A stretch of DNA of 64,000 nt from the IMG/VR virus record IMGVR_UViG_3300043436_000583, positions 1 through 64,000 of that record. The stretch is one strand, 5' to 3'. Positions within the stretch are counted from its first letter, which is position 1. Each line of letters starts with the position of its first letter. Positions 38,696 through 47,240 of this stretch are shown here, piece after piece. The position numbers and the translations under genes were made by a program. The notes beneath the pieces are model-generated. The model did no database searches. It was given only the letters and a program-made list of their open reading frames with translations, and was not told the origin of the DNA. This DNA comes from a virus.

Positions 38696-39432
38696 TAACT
38701 AGTTGGTTTAGCATTAGGAGCCTGACCATCTATACCATCAAATGTCATGTCAGTCTTAATGCTAAAGTAAGTAGATAATAGTTTTTGAGAAGTTAACTCT
38801 AATACTTGCTTTTCTAAATAACCAGGACATCCAAACTCCTTATCCAATGGATTCATACAGTATTCTTCATCGCTCACTGTAGGAGTTGGGCCACATGCAC
38901 AGTCTGATGGGTATAGTATCTCATTAGGAACATCTTCTTCAAAGAATGCAGAAATTCTCACTGAGTGCAAATTAGGATTATTAATGTATAAATATCCTCC
39001 ATTTGCTATCCAGTAATATTGTTCAGCTCTAATGATAGGTAGCTTTAATAAATTTAAGTATCTGTTAATTGTAATCTCTTTAAATCTTTTTCCTTTACCA
39101 CCCATAGCGTTGATAGAATAAACACCTTGTATTAGATATTGATAGTTTCCTTCACTGATGCGAGGAAGTTTGAATCTGCTTCTTGCCACTTGACAAGGAT
39201 CAACATACTCACAGCAATCAGAAATAGGAACCTCTATCATCTCTAAACAAGGAAGCGTTTGGAATACAGTGTCTGTAGCCCAAAGCTTTCTGAGATTTGT
39301 TTCTCTCTTTACTAGTAAAAATGTATTGTTTCTAACCTCAGACGCAACAACCCTATCAGTGATAAGGTTATCTGTTGTTAATAGTTTGTGCATTGCACGA
39401 ACATCTGAGACCATTTTTCTTAATGTAGCCAT
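38695..39432 (-). CDS. Tail ring / adaptor protein candidate
   Basis: 245 residues. An N-terminal helix (TLRKMVSDVRAMHKLLTTDNLITDR) is followed by a beta-rich middle with the Cys pairs DCCEYVDPC and DCACGP. It fits the size and style of the dodecameric adaptor/ring proteins stacked below the portal in crAss-like phages. A short C-terminal helix (LEKQVLELTSQKLLSTYFSI) resembles the helices that dock on the portal in podovirus adaptors. It overlaps the phosphoesterase stop by 1 bp and is followed by the IHF-like gene with the same overlap, so the three are tightly co-expressed. No enzymatic motif seen. Confidence 0.55.
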   Translation of the reverse strand: MATLRKMVSDVRAMHKLLTTDNLITDRVVASEVRNNTFLLVKRETNLRKLWATDTVFQTLPCLEMIEVPISDCCEYVDPCQVARSRFKLPRISEGNYQYLIQGVYSINAMGGKGKRFKEITINRYLNLLKLPIIRAEQYYWIANGGYLYINNPNLHSVRISAFFEEDVPNEILYPSDCACGPTPTVSDEEYCMNPLDKEFGCPGYLEKQVLELTSQKLLSTYFSIKTDMTFDGIDGQAPNAKPTS

Positions 39433-40682
39433 TATAAATACTGTTTGAATATATTTGTTATTCCTTCATCATAATCAATTAGGAATCCTGTAACTTCTGC
39501 TTTAGACATTGTGTGACCATTCTTATCATCCCATAGACTCTTAGCATTTGAGAATGCTGGGATCTGGTAAAATTTAATACCATTGAAATCATGACTCACT
39601 TCATGGTGTTTGTCTCCTGTAAATATATAGAACTTATCATGGTAAGACCACCCTGCTCTATATTCTATTGGAAACAATGCAGCAAGCTTTGCAGGTTTAA
39701 TAGCATCTCCATGATTAAACATCAATGCTGATTGACCATAGCTTACATACTTTCTATACTTAGGAGAACAATCAAATGTTACTCTCTCTGTATTTCTAAA
39801 GTAAGTTTGTAACCAATTAACCATATGCCATCCTACAAACTCATCATGATTACCTGCTACATATACTACCTTCACTTCATGACCATACTGTAATAACATT
39901 GTAATCATTAAGATCTCATGTCCACAGATATACTCAAAAGAAGTATGATATGTGTGAGTGTTTGTTTGAGGAGTTCCTTTTGTAGTCATACCAGTGTATT
40001 CACTATTGAACTCATCAGACCCAATGATATATGTAATTTGTTCTAAGTTGTTTGAAAGCTGAGCTTGGTTAGCTATCAACTCCACCTTGTACATGATATG
40101 AGCTAGTCTATTAGTAACATCATTGTTACCATCTATGTCATATTTGTTCAAGTGAGAGTCTTGTTTGTTGATGACTAACATACCTTTTGGTTTGTCAAAG
40201 TCAACTTTAGGACTCATAACCTCTTGACTTACAGGCTTATATGAAGCTAAAAAGTCTACAAACGCATCTTGAAAAACTTGTTCTGTAGACTTCTTCCCTA
40301 ACCAGGCTTTGACTTGCCAATGTGGATTCCCACCATTTCCCCAGTAGTTCTGTACGTACTTGGTGATTTCCCATTTGTCTGTGTCAATCTTACACTTTAC
40401 TATGAGCTCATCTAAGCTCTTAATTTCATCTTTTGTATTGAAGACAATCTCTCCTGTTCCTTTAGCAATATCCTCTTCAAATCTTACTATTGTTTCCTCT
40501 AGCTCAGAAACATAGTTACCTACCTCTGCCACTTCTTCAACAAGTTCTCTATTTCTTAACTCTATTAACAACTCATCAACCTCTGATTCTGTAATTCCAA
40601 GCTTGTCAGCGTAGAACTTTTTACTCTTTTTCCAATGTAGGATTTCTTCTAGCTGGTTTAGTAATGCTTGATTCTCAGGCAT
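39432..40682 (-). CDS. Calcineurin-like metallophosphoesterase with N-terminal helix-turn-helix
   Basis: 416 residues. All five metal-site blocks of the family are present in order: D175-S-H177, GSDEFN, GNHD at 277-280, NHGD, and GDKHH. This points to a two-metal nuclease or phosphatase; Mre11/SbcD-like exonucleases and phage 2',3'-phosphodiesterases belong to the same fold. The first ~60 residues (KSKKFYADKLGITESEVDELLIELRNRELVEE) read as a winged helix-turn-helix, suggesting DNA or RNA binding. It heads a transcription unit: a promoter match lies 29 bp upstream and a terminator of the previous unit lies further up. A late-transcribed enzyme in the tail cluster may be packaged or may act in DNA processing during assembly. 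Confidence 0.85.
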   Translation of the reverse strand: MPENQALLNQLEEILHWKKSKKFYADKLGITESEVDELLIELRNRELVEEVAEVGNYVSELEETIVRFEEDIAKGTGEIVFNTKDEIKSLDELIVKCKIDTDKWEITKYVQNYWGNGGNPHWQVKAWLGKKSTEQVFQDAFVDFLASYKPVSQEVMSPKVDFDKPKGMLVINKQDSHLNKYDIDGNNDVTNRLAHIMYKVELIANQAQLSNNLEQITYIIGSDEFNSEYTGMTTKGTPQTNTHTYHTSFEYICGHEILMITMLLQYGHEVKVVYVAGNHDEFVGWHMVNWLQTYFRNTERVTFDCSPKYRKYVSYGQSALMFNHGDAIKPAKLAALFPIEYRAGWSYHDKFYIFTGDKHHEVSHDFNGIKFYQIPAFSNAKSLWDDKNGHTMSKAEVTGFLIDYDEGITNIFKQYL

Positions 40683-40710
40683 ATGTAGTTTATTTTGGTT
40701 AAAATTATTG

Positions 40711-40742
40711 TAAAGATAGGAACTATTTCTGAATTTCCCAAA
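40711..40742 (-). promoter_or_regulatory. Bacteroidota-type promoter of phosphoesterase/tail unit
   Basis: Minus strand TTTG (40739-40742), 20-bp spacer, TATCTTTA (40711-40718), one mismatch from TAnnTTTG. The leader to the ATG at 40682 would be about 22-25 nt and is A-rich without a Shine-Dalgarno. It lies just after the terminator at 40792-40825, which supports a new transcription start here. Confidence 0.65.
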
Positions 40743-40769
40743 AATAAACTAACTATTTTGGTTATATGG

Positions 40770-40787
40770 AATAACTTTTTTAGTTAT
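40770..40787. promoter_or_regulatory. 17-bp palindrome copy 2 (ATAACT-N5-AGTTAT)
   Basis: The core ATAACT-TTTTT-AGTTAT (40771-40787) lies about 28 bp upstream of the -33 element of the phosphoesterase promoter. A degenerate relative, TAACTATTTTGGTTAT, sits between it and the promoter. It matches copies at 26298-26314 and 60425-60441, so operator function is plausible. Confidence 0.5.
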
Positions 40788-40791
40788 AGTT

Positions 40792-40825
40792 AAAACAAAA
40801 ACTCCCAGGGTAGAAACCCCAGGAG
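40792..40825 (-). terminator. Intrinsic terminator after the adhesin cluster
   Basis: As minus-strand RNA, CUCCUGGGG pairs fully with CCCUGGGAG (two G-U pairs) around a UUUCUA loop and is followed by UUUUUGUUUU. On the plus strand those two positions would be mismatches, so the structure belongs to minus transcripts. A second small stem (CCTGT/ACAGG, 40831-40850) precedes it. Confidence 0.85.
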
Positions 40826-40865
40826 AACTTCCTGTAAACCAACAAACAGGATTTTTAAAATTGTA

Positions 40866-41429
40866 TTAGCATTGGAACTCATAATATTCAAAGGTGCCAC
40901 TTATAAGCTTCCAAGATATATTCTCTGAATCATAGAATAAAGCAGTGATAGGAGCACCTACAGCGTTTCTAGCAATTGCTGTACATGTTATAGAACTGCC
41001 TCCTCCTAGGCCTGCAAATGAATCACCATTGGCTACAAATAAGGCATAGTCAGAAGCATCTAAGAATATTCTTAAAATTGAACCTGTAGGACATCCATCA
41101 TATCCAGCATAACGTCCTATATCAGCTAAATATAATTCATTTGGATTAGGGGTTGTAGATGTAGAGGTTGTGCTTGTGCTACTTGTAGAAGTGGTGGTAG
41201 TTGTTGGAGCTCCAGATACAATTAAGTAAAGGTCTCTTTGACAAACTCCTGTAGATCTTACAAGAACTTCTGTAGTTCCATCTGGAGCTAGGCTTGAAGT
41301 ATATCCAGCAATAAGAGCTGCTCTAGAAATACCAGTTTCAAATGCTGTTGTGTAACCATCTGCATTTGAGTATAAGTTGAATGGACCTGTATCAGATCCT
41401 GCTAGGGTAAGTGTTATTAATACTGTCAT
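40866..41429 (-). CDS. Small modular surface protein with Thr/Ser linker
   Basis: 187 residues. Residues ~1-75 (TGPFNLYSN, SRAALIAGYTSSL, VRSTGVCQ) form a module related to the N-terminus of the detached muzzle segment at 30790-31656. A Thr/Ser run (TTTTTSTSSTSTTSTSTT) links it to a C-terminal Cys-containing beta domain that begins PNPNELYLADI, like the end of the propeller protein at 41933-43483. It is the last gene before the terminator at 40.8 kb. Likely a virion surface protein assembled from exchangeable parts; whether it sits on the tail or head is unknown. Confidence 0.6.
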   Translation of the reverse strand: MTVLITLTLAGSDTGPFNLYSNADGYTTAFETGISRAALIAGYTSSLAPDGTTEVLVRSTGVCQRDLYLIVSGAPTTTTTSTSSTSTTSTSTTPNPNELYLADIGRYAGYDGCPTGSILRIFLDASDYALFVANGDSFAGLGGGSSITCTAIARNAVGAPITALFYDSENISWKLISGTFEYYEFQC

Positions 41430-41443
41430 ATTGGTTTATTTTA

Positions 41444-41917
41444 TTAAGTAGGGACAACTGTCACTGAAGTTATTGTTAAACATGGATTTATACATCCACA
41501 GTTACTAAACCAGCTAACAACAGTATCTCCTATATAGAAGTTATAGTTTCCACCACTAGCATCATCATATACAACAGCTAGATAACCTGCTGATGTTGCA
41601 GCTGTATTAAATACCACTGTGTAGTTTCTTTGAGTTTCATATTCTCCAGGACAACAAAAACATTCTCCTGCAAAAGTGTCACTGTATCCATAAGACTGAA
41701 TTGTAGTTGGTACACCAGCTGAAACAATATCTTGATATCTAGGACATCTATTACTAGGATAGTTTATATAAGGAACACTAGTTGTACTTGTGTAATAGTA
41801 AGTATTTATATCTCCTTTAGTAACTATTTTGTTACCTGTAGGAGCACTTCCTCCAATAAGAGTAAGTCCCATAGTGTTTAACTCATTCCAAGTAACTAAA
41901 GCGTTGTTTGTTAGCAT
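41444..41917 (-). CDS. Small Cys-rich surface protein, docking-type N-terminus
   Basis: 157 residues. The N-terminal ~65 residues (NNALVTWNELNTMG, IVTKGDINTYYY, then SVPYINYPSN) follow the same pattern as the start of the Asp-box propeller protein encoded upstream (SNQTVSCNNLQDG, QITKTEASSYV, SYPSF), so they look like a common attachment module. The rest contains several Cys pairs (GECFCCPG, NCGCINPC) in a beta-rich domain. Gaps to neighbours are 14-15 bp and it belongs to the adhesin cluster. No function can be named beyond a probable virion surface component. Confidence 0.55.
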   Translation of the reverse strand: MLTNNALVTWNELNTMGLTLIGGSAPTGNKIVTKGDINTYYYTSTTSVPYINYPSNRCPRYQDIVSAGVPTTIQSYGYSDTFAGECFCCPGEYETQRNYTVVFNTAATSAGYLAVVYDDASGGNYNFYIGDTVVSWFSNCGCINPCLTITSVTVVPT

Positions 41918-41932
41918 TTAACTATAATTGAT

Positions 41933-43483
41933 TTATAATGAACAAGCTCCATTACAAGTTGTGGCAGATGGAAGAGTAAGTAATACTGCAGGACTACCTG
42001 GACTAGTTGATTGTGTTATTTGATAAACGAATCCACTAAAGCTTGCATCTGCATAGAATCTATTTATTATAACAGAAGTTCCAGTTGGAAACGCAACTAA
42101 TACATTTGTACTTGTTATATTACAACCTGAACAATTATATTCATCTGCTAAATAATAATCATAATTTGGATTTGCTGTGGTAGATGTTGTAGTTGTAGTG
42201 GGACCAGGAGCACTAAAAGATCTTGACTTACTTAATCCTCCAAAAGTATAAGCTGTTGGAATAGATACTGTTGTCCAAGTTAACCAGTTAGTTGTAGTAG
42301 TTATTTGAGCACTGTCTATATATGTTATCAATGCATAAGTTCCATCTGAGTTAACAAATACTCCTCCTGGTGTTTGTCCTATTCCTGGAACTGGTAAATT
42401 AGTATTAAAATAATCAGCAAAATCAGAACCATAATTTGTAGAGTAGCGAAATTGATTTAATGTATTATTAGTATTGATTAATGCTACTAGCATGTATTGT
42501 CCATCCTGAGACATATCACAATACAAAGCTCTAAAGTCCTCATTATAATGCTTTTCAATAAATGATCCACCATAGTTAGAAGATGTATATATCCTTCCTT
42601 CTCCATTTACGTTACCTGTACCAAATGAAGATTGTTGTGATAATAATTGATATTGTCCTGAAGTATTTATGGCTACATCTGTCCAGTAACTGTTAGCAAA
42701 ATTATTAACACTAAATGATGCTCCATAATTAGAAGACTTAAATATTCTAGATCCCCAAGCAAAGCTTCCAGTTTGTAAGTTTCCAATAGCTGTAACATAT
42801 ATACCATCTCCAGAACATGCTATTTTTGGATAAGGAAGTTGTGTTAGTTGACCAAAACCAGTAACAGGAAAATAGTAAATATTAGTCCAAGTAACTCCAT
42901 AATCAGATGATTTGCATATAGTAAATGCTGAGGCACTAAATGCAACTATATACATATATTGCCCACTATCTGAAACACATGTTCCAGGCATATCATAAAC
43001 TGAACCTGGTGTTAATGACATTGTACATGAACGTGAAACAAATGTCACCCCATAATCACTTGATACTTTTATATCATTAGTTTGTGTACCTGATAATACG
43101 TATTGTCCTGCACCACTTCTAGAAACACTATATCCAGCAGAAATAGGATTTGACCATGTTGAACCTAAGTCATTTGAATATATTACAGTTCCATATGTTG
43201 GTGCACCTGGTGGAGTGTAAGGATTTGTATCATCAATTGCATATATTCTATTAGAATATGAAAGAGGTTGCAAATCATTTTTAACAACTAATTGATTAGC
43301 AGATTTACTAGAAAAGCTTGGATAGGAAGTATCTATGGCAACATAAGATGATGCCTCAGTTTTAGTTATTTGTTTTTGACTTACAGGAATAGTGGAAAGA
43401 GGAATAAATACACCAGTAGTTACTCCATCCTGAAGATTATTACAAGAAACTGTTTGATTACTTGCTATACCTGACCAACTCAT
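41933..43483 (-). CDS. Asp-box beta-propeller surface protein (sialidase-like fold)
   Basis: 516 residues. After an N-terminal docking-type segment, repeats of the Asp-box form S-x-D-x-G-x-T-W recur: SNDLGSTW, SSDYGVTF, SSDYGVTW, SSNYGASF, SSNYGGSF, STNYGSDF. Such repeats mark the turns of beta-propeller blades in sialidases and related proteins. The Arg triad and other catalytic residues of sialidases were not recognised, so binding to glycans is more likely than cleavage. A Thr/Ser run then joins a C-terminal Cys domain starting PNYDYYLADEY. The start overlaps the stop of the collagen-like fibre gene by one base. A host-receptor-binding role at the tail or head surface is the best reading. 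Confidence 0.75.
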   Translation of the reverse strand: MSWSGIASNQTVSCNNLQDGVTTGVFIPLSTIPVSQKQITKTEASSYVAIDTSYPSFSSKSANQLVVKNDLQPLSYSNRIYAIDDTNPYTPPGAPTYGTVIYSNDLGSTWSNPISAGYSVSRSGAGQYVLSGTQTNDIKVSSDYGVTFVSRSCTMSLTPGSVYDMPGTCVSDSGQYMYIVAFSASAFTICKSSDYGVTWTNIYYFPVTGFGQLTQLPYPKIACSGDGIYVTAIGNLQTGSFAWGSRIFKSSNYGASFSVNNFANSYWTDVAINTSGQYQLLSQQSSFGTGNVNGEGRIYTSSNYGGSFIEKHYNEDFRALYCDMSQDGQYMLVALINTNNTLNQFRYSTNYGSDFADYFNTNLPVPGIGQTPGGVFVNSDGTYALITYIDSAQITTTTNWLTWTTVSIPTAYTFGGLSKSRSFSAPGPTTTTTSTTANPNYDYYLADEYNCSGCNITSTNVLVAFPTGTSVIINRFYADASFSGFVYQITQSTSPGSPAVLLTLPSATTCNGACSL

Positions 43484-45165
43484 TATTTATTTAATTTAGC
43501 TTCTAACTCAGCAATACGTTTTTCTAGTTGAGCAATCTTCCAACTATGTACTTGTGTATAATCCACTACTAAGAAACCATCTTGTTTTTCTTCTACAGCA
43601 TCAGGTAATACATTCTGTACTTCTTGAGCAATATATCCCCAATGAGTTTTATTATCTCTTTCTTCATCTTTCCAAGTGAATGCTACAGTTTCTACATTGT
43701 TTGATGGAATAGCTGTAATTATATCTTTAAGTCTTAAGTCAGAGTTTTGGAAGAAAGAATCTGCATATATTGAACTACCACTTACAAACACACTTGAGTT
43801 TGTAAATCCAGAGTTTGCGTTAGTACATATAACTATTGCTCCTGCAGTTGCTGGAGAGATAGTTGTAAATCCAGGACCTGTTGGGCCAGTAGGGCCAGTT
43901 GGACCTATAGGACCAGGGCCACCAGGAGTACCTGGACTACCTGTTGGTCCAGGACCACCAGGAGTACCTGCTGGACCTGTTGGGCCTGGATTACCTGTAA
44001 GTCCTGTTGGACCTATACCTCCTGTTGGGCCTGTAGGACCAGTAGGTCCAGCAGCTCCACTAGTTCCACTAGAACCATTGCTACCAGGGCTACCAGGAGT
44101 TCCACTACCACCAGAAGTACCACTTGTACCTGTACTAGTTCCACTAGAAGCAGATGTACCTGCACTAGCTGATGTACCAGCTGTAGCTGAAGAACCTGAG
44201 GTTCCATTAGTACCAGCTGTGCCAGCTGTTCCTGATGAACCAGAACTTGCAGATGTTCCTGATGAAGCACTAGATCCACTAGTTCCTGCAGTTGCAGATG
44301 TACCTGATGAACCAGAGGTACCACTTGATCCGTTACCACCAGCAGCTCCAAATAAGTTTACAGTCCAAACTGCATATGTTCCTGAACCTGTTGTTGATGC
44401 TACATTAACAACCATAACACCTGTAAGGCTATCATAGCTTGTAACAGAACCTTGCATTGTATTAGATACATCATATGTCAAAAGCACTGTCTGAACAATA
44501 CTATAAGCTAATCCTGTATCAATAGTTAAAGTTTGAGTTCCAGTTCCTATTGTTAAAGATGTGACAGAAGATGATAGATATCTATCTCCATCTATACCAG
44601 CTGTACCTGATGTACCTGCTGGTCCTATTGAACCTGATGTACCAGACGTACCCATTGTACCATCTGCAGCAGATGTTCCTGAACTTCCTGAACTTCCAGA
44701 AAGACCAGAAGAAGCAGATGTACCAGCAGTTCCAGAAAGACCAGCAGAACCTGATGTACCATTAGAACCTTCTCTACCAGAACTTCCAGAGGTTCCACTA
44801 GAACCAGTTTCACCACTTGTGCCAGATGAACCAGCAGCACCACTAGCACCTGAGCTACCTGAAGTGCCAGATGAACCACCAGGTCCTGTAGCACCTGAAC
44901 TACCAGATGTTCCAGAGCTTCCTGTTATACCACTAGAACCAGAAGTTCCAGAAGTACCATTAATACCAACAACACCATTACAAAGAGCATCATCTATTTT
45001 TGATAGAGCACAGTCTAAGTTATCTCCAGTGTGAATTCCTGAACAAGGAAGGTTGGGTCCATTATATATAACATGAGCTGCTGTAGTTTCACAAAGAAGT
45101 GAACCACAGTTTTGACTAGGTTGATAATATGCGTTGTAACAAGGATCTCCAGGATTGCAAGCCAT
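43483..45165 (-). CDS. Collagen-like fibre with S74 chaperone domain
   Basis: 560 residues. Residues ~27-62 ([23 protein letters not shown]) are the shared N-terminal docking module. GSSGTSG-type repeats, an ~85-residue beta domain from ~188 to ~272 ([15 protein letters not shown]) and further repeats follow. The third tract is true collagen-like ([20 protein letters not shown]). The end is an S74 intramolecular chaperone: SDLRLKDII, then [17 protein letters not shown] and [25 protein letters not shown] coiled coil. The family trimerises fibres and self-cleaves. Together these make a trimeric host-contact fibre with a removable chaperone. Confidence 0.85.
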   Translation of the reverse strand: MACNPGDPCYNAYYQPSQNCGSLLCETTAAHVIYNGPNLPCSGIHTGDNLDCALSKIDDALCNGVVGINGTSGTSGSSGITGSSGTSGSSGATGPGGSSGTSGSSGASGAAGSSGTSGETGSSGTSGSSGREGSNGTSGSAGLSGTAGTSASSGLSGSSGSSGTSAADGTMGTSGTSGSIGPAGTSGTAGIDGDRYLSSSVTSLTIGTGTQTLTIDTGLAYSIVQTVLLTYDVSNTMQGSVTSYDSLTGVMVVNVASTTGSGTYAVWTVNLFGAAGGNGSSGTSGSSGTSATAGTSGSSASSGTSASSGSSGTAGTAGTNGTSGSSATAGTSASAGTSASSGTSTGTSGTSGGSGTPGSPGSNGSSGTSGAAGPTGPTGPTGGIGPTGLTGNPGPTGPAGTPGGPGPTGSPGTPGGPGPIGPTGPTGPTGPGFTTISPATAGAIVICTNANSGFTNSSVFVSGSSIYADSFFQNSDLRLKDIITAIPSNNVETVAFTWKDEERDNKTHWGYIAQEVQNVLPDAVEEKQDGFLVVDYTQVHSWKIAQLEKRIAELEAKLNK

Positions 45166-45186
45166 TTTATAATTAGTTTAATAAGA

Positions 45187-46275
45187 TTAAGGAATGTACA
45201 TAATATAATATGAAGCTATGACAGGTTGAATATTTGCGTGAGCTGCCCCACCACCTGCATTAGCATTTGTAACACTTGTGCTTACGTCAACAGTAAGACT
45301 AACACTACTTGTAGTTTTAATATTTGATGAACTTTGACTACCAATTACATTTGAACCATCTCCAGCACCTTTATTTAAATAACTAATAGTATGACTATGA
45401 GGATTAGGAGTTATTGACGCAGTAGATGTAGCAGTTGCACTATGTGAGTGAGAAGGCATCTGTGATGCAATAAGCGTCACTGTATTTGCTCCAGCTGTAT
45501 TAAATATTGCATAGTTTGGATTACCAGGATTTGCAGGATTAACTGCAGCATCTAATGGACCACCTGGAACATTTTGAATAGCTCCAACAGCAACACGTCC
45601 TCTTCTATCAGGAGTACCATTTAAGCCATTGCATAGATTTACCTTATAGAAACCAGCAGAATTTAAGCCTGCACCTGTTCCATCAAAGTTAGTTAATGGT
45701 CCATAGTATTCATATGCTACATATGGAACCATTTTTAAATTTTGTTGGTTTGAACTACCACCTTGACTAGCTATATAAGCTGCAATCAAAGCATCTAAGT
45801 CTGCTAGCTTAACATAGTTTGTATCTACATCAAGTGTAAGAGCAGCAAGATCAGTGACAGTTAGACAAAGCTTATTTATAATAGCTTGGACAATAGCATG
45901 AGTGTCAGAAGAAGCTGTTACTCCTGTAAGACAATCTATTGTGTAATTAGCATTAAGTATAGTTAATATATCATCAATAGTAAATATTTGTGCTTGTAAG
46001 CTACATATAGCTGATACTGTAGCAGTAAATAACTCTTGAGTGTTTGGTGTATGAGCAGGTAAATATAAATCAACTATAGGACAAGATATATTTAATGCAA
46101 TAGCATCTCCTTCTCCTGATAATAAAGGAACCAAAGCATTCATTATGGCTTGTTCAACAGAAACTAAATTGTCTCCTGTTTCAACACCTAGTGCCTCATA
46201 GTTTATACCTGTATATCTAACACATTCATCAGATACTGTCTGAACACATCCATTATAACAACTTTCGCAAGACAT
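45187..46275 (-). CDS. Tail-collar-type fibre protein
   Basis: 362 residues. The N-terminus (MSCESCYNGCVQTV, RYTGINYEALGVETGDNL) carries Cys pairs and a weaker version of the docking module seen in the two collagen-like fibres. A helical middle follows. The C-terminal ~170 residues are a phage tail-collar domain: NGTPDRRGRVAVGA, MPSHSHSATATS, PHSHTISY and the closing GGGAAHANIQPVIASYYIMYI. In this family the His-x-His residues bind metal in a trimeric receptor-binding tip, as in T4 gp12. A short tail fibre or head fibre binding the host surface is likely. Confidence 0.8.
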   Translation of the reverse strand: MSCESCYNGCVQTVSDECVRYTGINYEALGVETGDNLVSVEQAIMNALVPLLSGEGDAIALNISCPIVDLYLPAHTPNTQELFTATVSAICSLQAQIFTIDDILTILNANYTIDCLTGVTASSDTHAIVQAIINKLCLTVTDLAALTLDVDTNYVKLADLDALIAAYIASQGGSSNQQNLKMVPYVAYEYYGPLTNFDGTGAGLNSAGFYKVNLCNGLNGTPDRRGRVAVGAIQNVPGGPLDAAVNPANPGNPNYAIFNTAGANTVTLIASQMPSHSHSATATSTASITPNPHSHTISYLNKGAGDGSNVIGSQSSSNIKTTSSVSLTVDVSTSVTNANAGGGAAHANIQPVIASYYIMYIP

Positions 46276-46283
46276 GGTTTAAT

Positions 46284-46559
46284 TTATTTATGAATTAACA
46301 CTTTAACTCTACTCACCACCTGAGAGGTAGTGGGAAGTCCACACACCATAGCATAGGTGGGAGTACAAAGTCTATATGTTAATATTTGTTTGTAATGTAA
46401 TAAATCATCAATTATCTCTCCAGGAATATAATTGTTCATGGAGAAGATAATATTATTATACTGGCGATTTGCCCAGTAAGTTAATCTTTCATCAATTTGT
46501 AATAGTGTAGCAGGGATGCTAGCATCAACTACACAATCTGTTAATCTTGGTGATAACAT
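46284..46559 (-). CDS. Small virion-cluster protein, unknown function
   Basis: 91 residues, mostly helical (LLQIDERLTYWANRQYNNIIF, DDLLHYKQILTYRLC) with three Cys. I do not recognise the family. Its first 35 bp overlap the end of the zinc-ribbon gene in another frame, and its stop lies 8 bp from the tail-collar gene, which is typical packing for a real gene. It could be an assembly chaperone or an adaptor for the tail-collar protein. Confidence 0.6.
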   Translation of the reverse strand: MLSPRLTDCVVDASIPATLLQIDERLTYWANRQYNNIIFSMNNYIPGEIIDDLLHYKQILTYRLCTPTYAMVCGLPTTSQVVSRVKVLIHK

Positions 46560-46671
46560 CTTTTATTCTTTTTGTAGCGTTTTTAAGTTTGTTGTTGCAT
46601 GCTGAGCATAGGCCATTAATCAATTGACAGCCACAGCCCACCTTCATACCACATCCTCTACAGTTTGCCAT
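46525..46671 (-). CDS. 48-residue Cys-rich zinc-ribbon-like protein
   Basis: The frame from ATG at 46669-46671 to TGA at 46525-46527 gives 48 residues beginning MANCRGCGMKVGCGCQL. Cys residues lie at 4, 7, 13, 15, 22, 25 and 47, in two CxxC pairs around a CGC motif, followed by a Lys-rich helix. It starts one base after the stop of the 185-residue gene and overlaps the next gene by 35 bp, filling what would otherwise be a 113-bp hole in a packed operon. Small proteins of this pattern occur in Bacteroidota phages. Function unknown; metal binding is inferred from the Cys spacing. Confidence 0.7.
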   Translation of the reverse strand: MANCRGCGMKVGCGCQLINGLCSACNNKLKNATKRIKDVITKINRLCS

Positions 46672-46672
46672 A

Positions 46673-47230
46673 TTAAGGGAAATTAATTACATAGTTGTTT
46701 CCTGTACAACCACATTGGTTTGCAATAAAATAATCCAATTGTCTATTGGCTTGGACATATAATTTATTGGCTGTATCAATAGCACAGTTATTAGCTGCTG
46801 CTATAGAGCCTTGAATCATATACCAAATACTATTCAATACTACTTTTGACTGGGTTCTTATAGCTGAATCACATTCCATCATGTCAAGCTTCATAAATGC
46901 ACTATCAAACTTTTCTTGAATAAGTTCAGTACGCATAATGTTCTTCTCTACATAATTTACATTAGCAGGAGCAACTGAATATTTCATGAAATAAATTCCA
47001 TCAGGCAATGGTGTCACTGCTGGGAATGGACTTAATCCTAAAATAATTGAGTTGTAAACATTAAAGCTATTCACATTGAATGGAATAGAAACAGGTGTAG
47101 TAAAACCAGGAACAGTAATTTGCATAGTAGGAGCACTCACATTAGGTGGATCTGTATCATAAACAGATATATCAGCCACACCAAGTGTTTGTGTGTTATA
47201 TGTGTTGATTACTAAAAAATCTAATATCAT
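46673..47230 (-). CDS. Conserved-looking virion protein, unknown role
   Basis: 185 residues. The N-terminal half is beta-rich (TLGVADISVYDTD, PTMQITVPGF, PLPDGIYFMKYSV), the C-terminal half helical (FDSAFMKLDMMECDSAIR, SIAAANNCAIDTANKLYVQANRQLDYF) and ends in a Cys pair (CGC). I recall this architecture from structural gene clusters of Bacteroidota phages but cannot name a function. It is the first gene after the terminator at 47.2 kb and heads the adhesin cluster, so it may anchor the fibres that follow. The start is only about 10 bp from the terminator and no promoter is visible between them, so its expression probably relies on read-through. Confidence 0.6.
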   Translation of the reverse strand: MILDFLVINTYNTQTLGVADISVYDTDPPNVSAPTMQITVPGFTTPVSIPFNVNSFNVYNSIILGLSPFPAVTPLPDGIYFMKYSVAPANVNYVEKNIMRTELIQEKFDSAFMKLDMMECDSAIRTQSKVVLNSIWYMIQGSIAAANNCAIDTANKLYVQANRQLDYFIANQCGCTGNNYVINFP

Positions 47231-47240
47231 GGTTTTTGAT

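Noticed and set aside
43676-45034. Plus-strand open frames opposite the third collagen-like gene, and similar ones at 6154-7236
   Set aside because: Same cause as above: Gly-X-Y codon bias keeps the reverse frame open.
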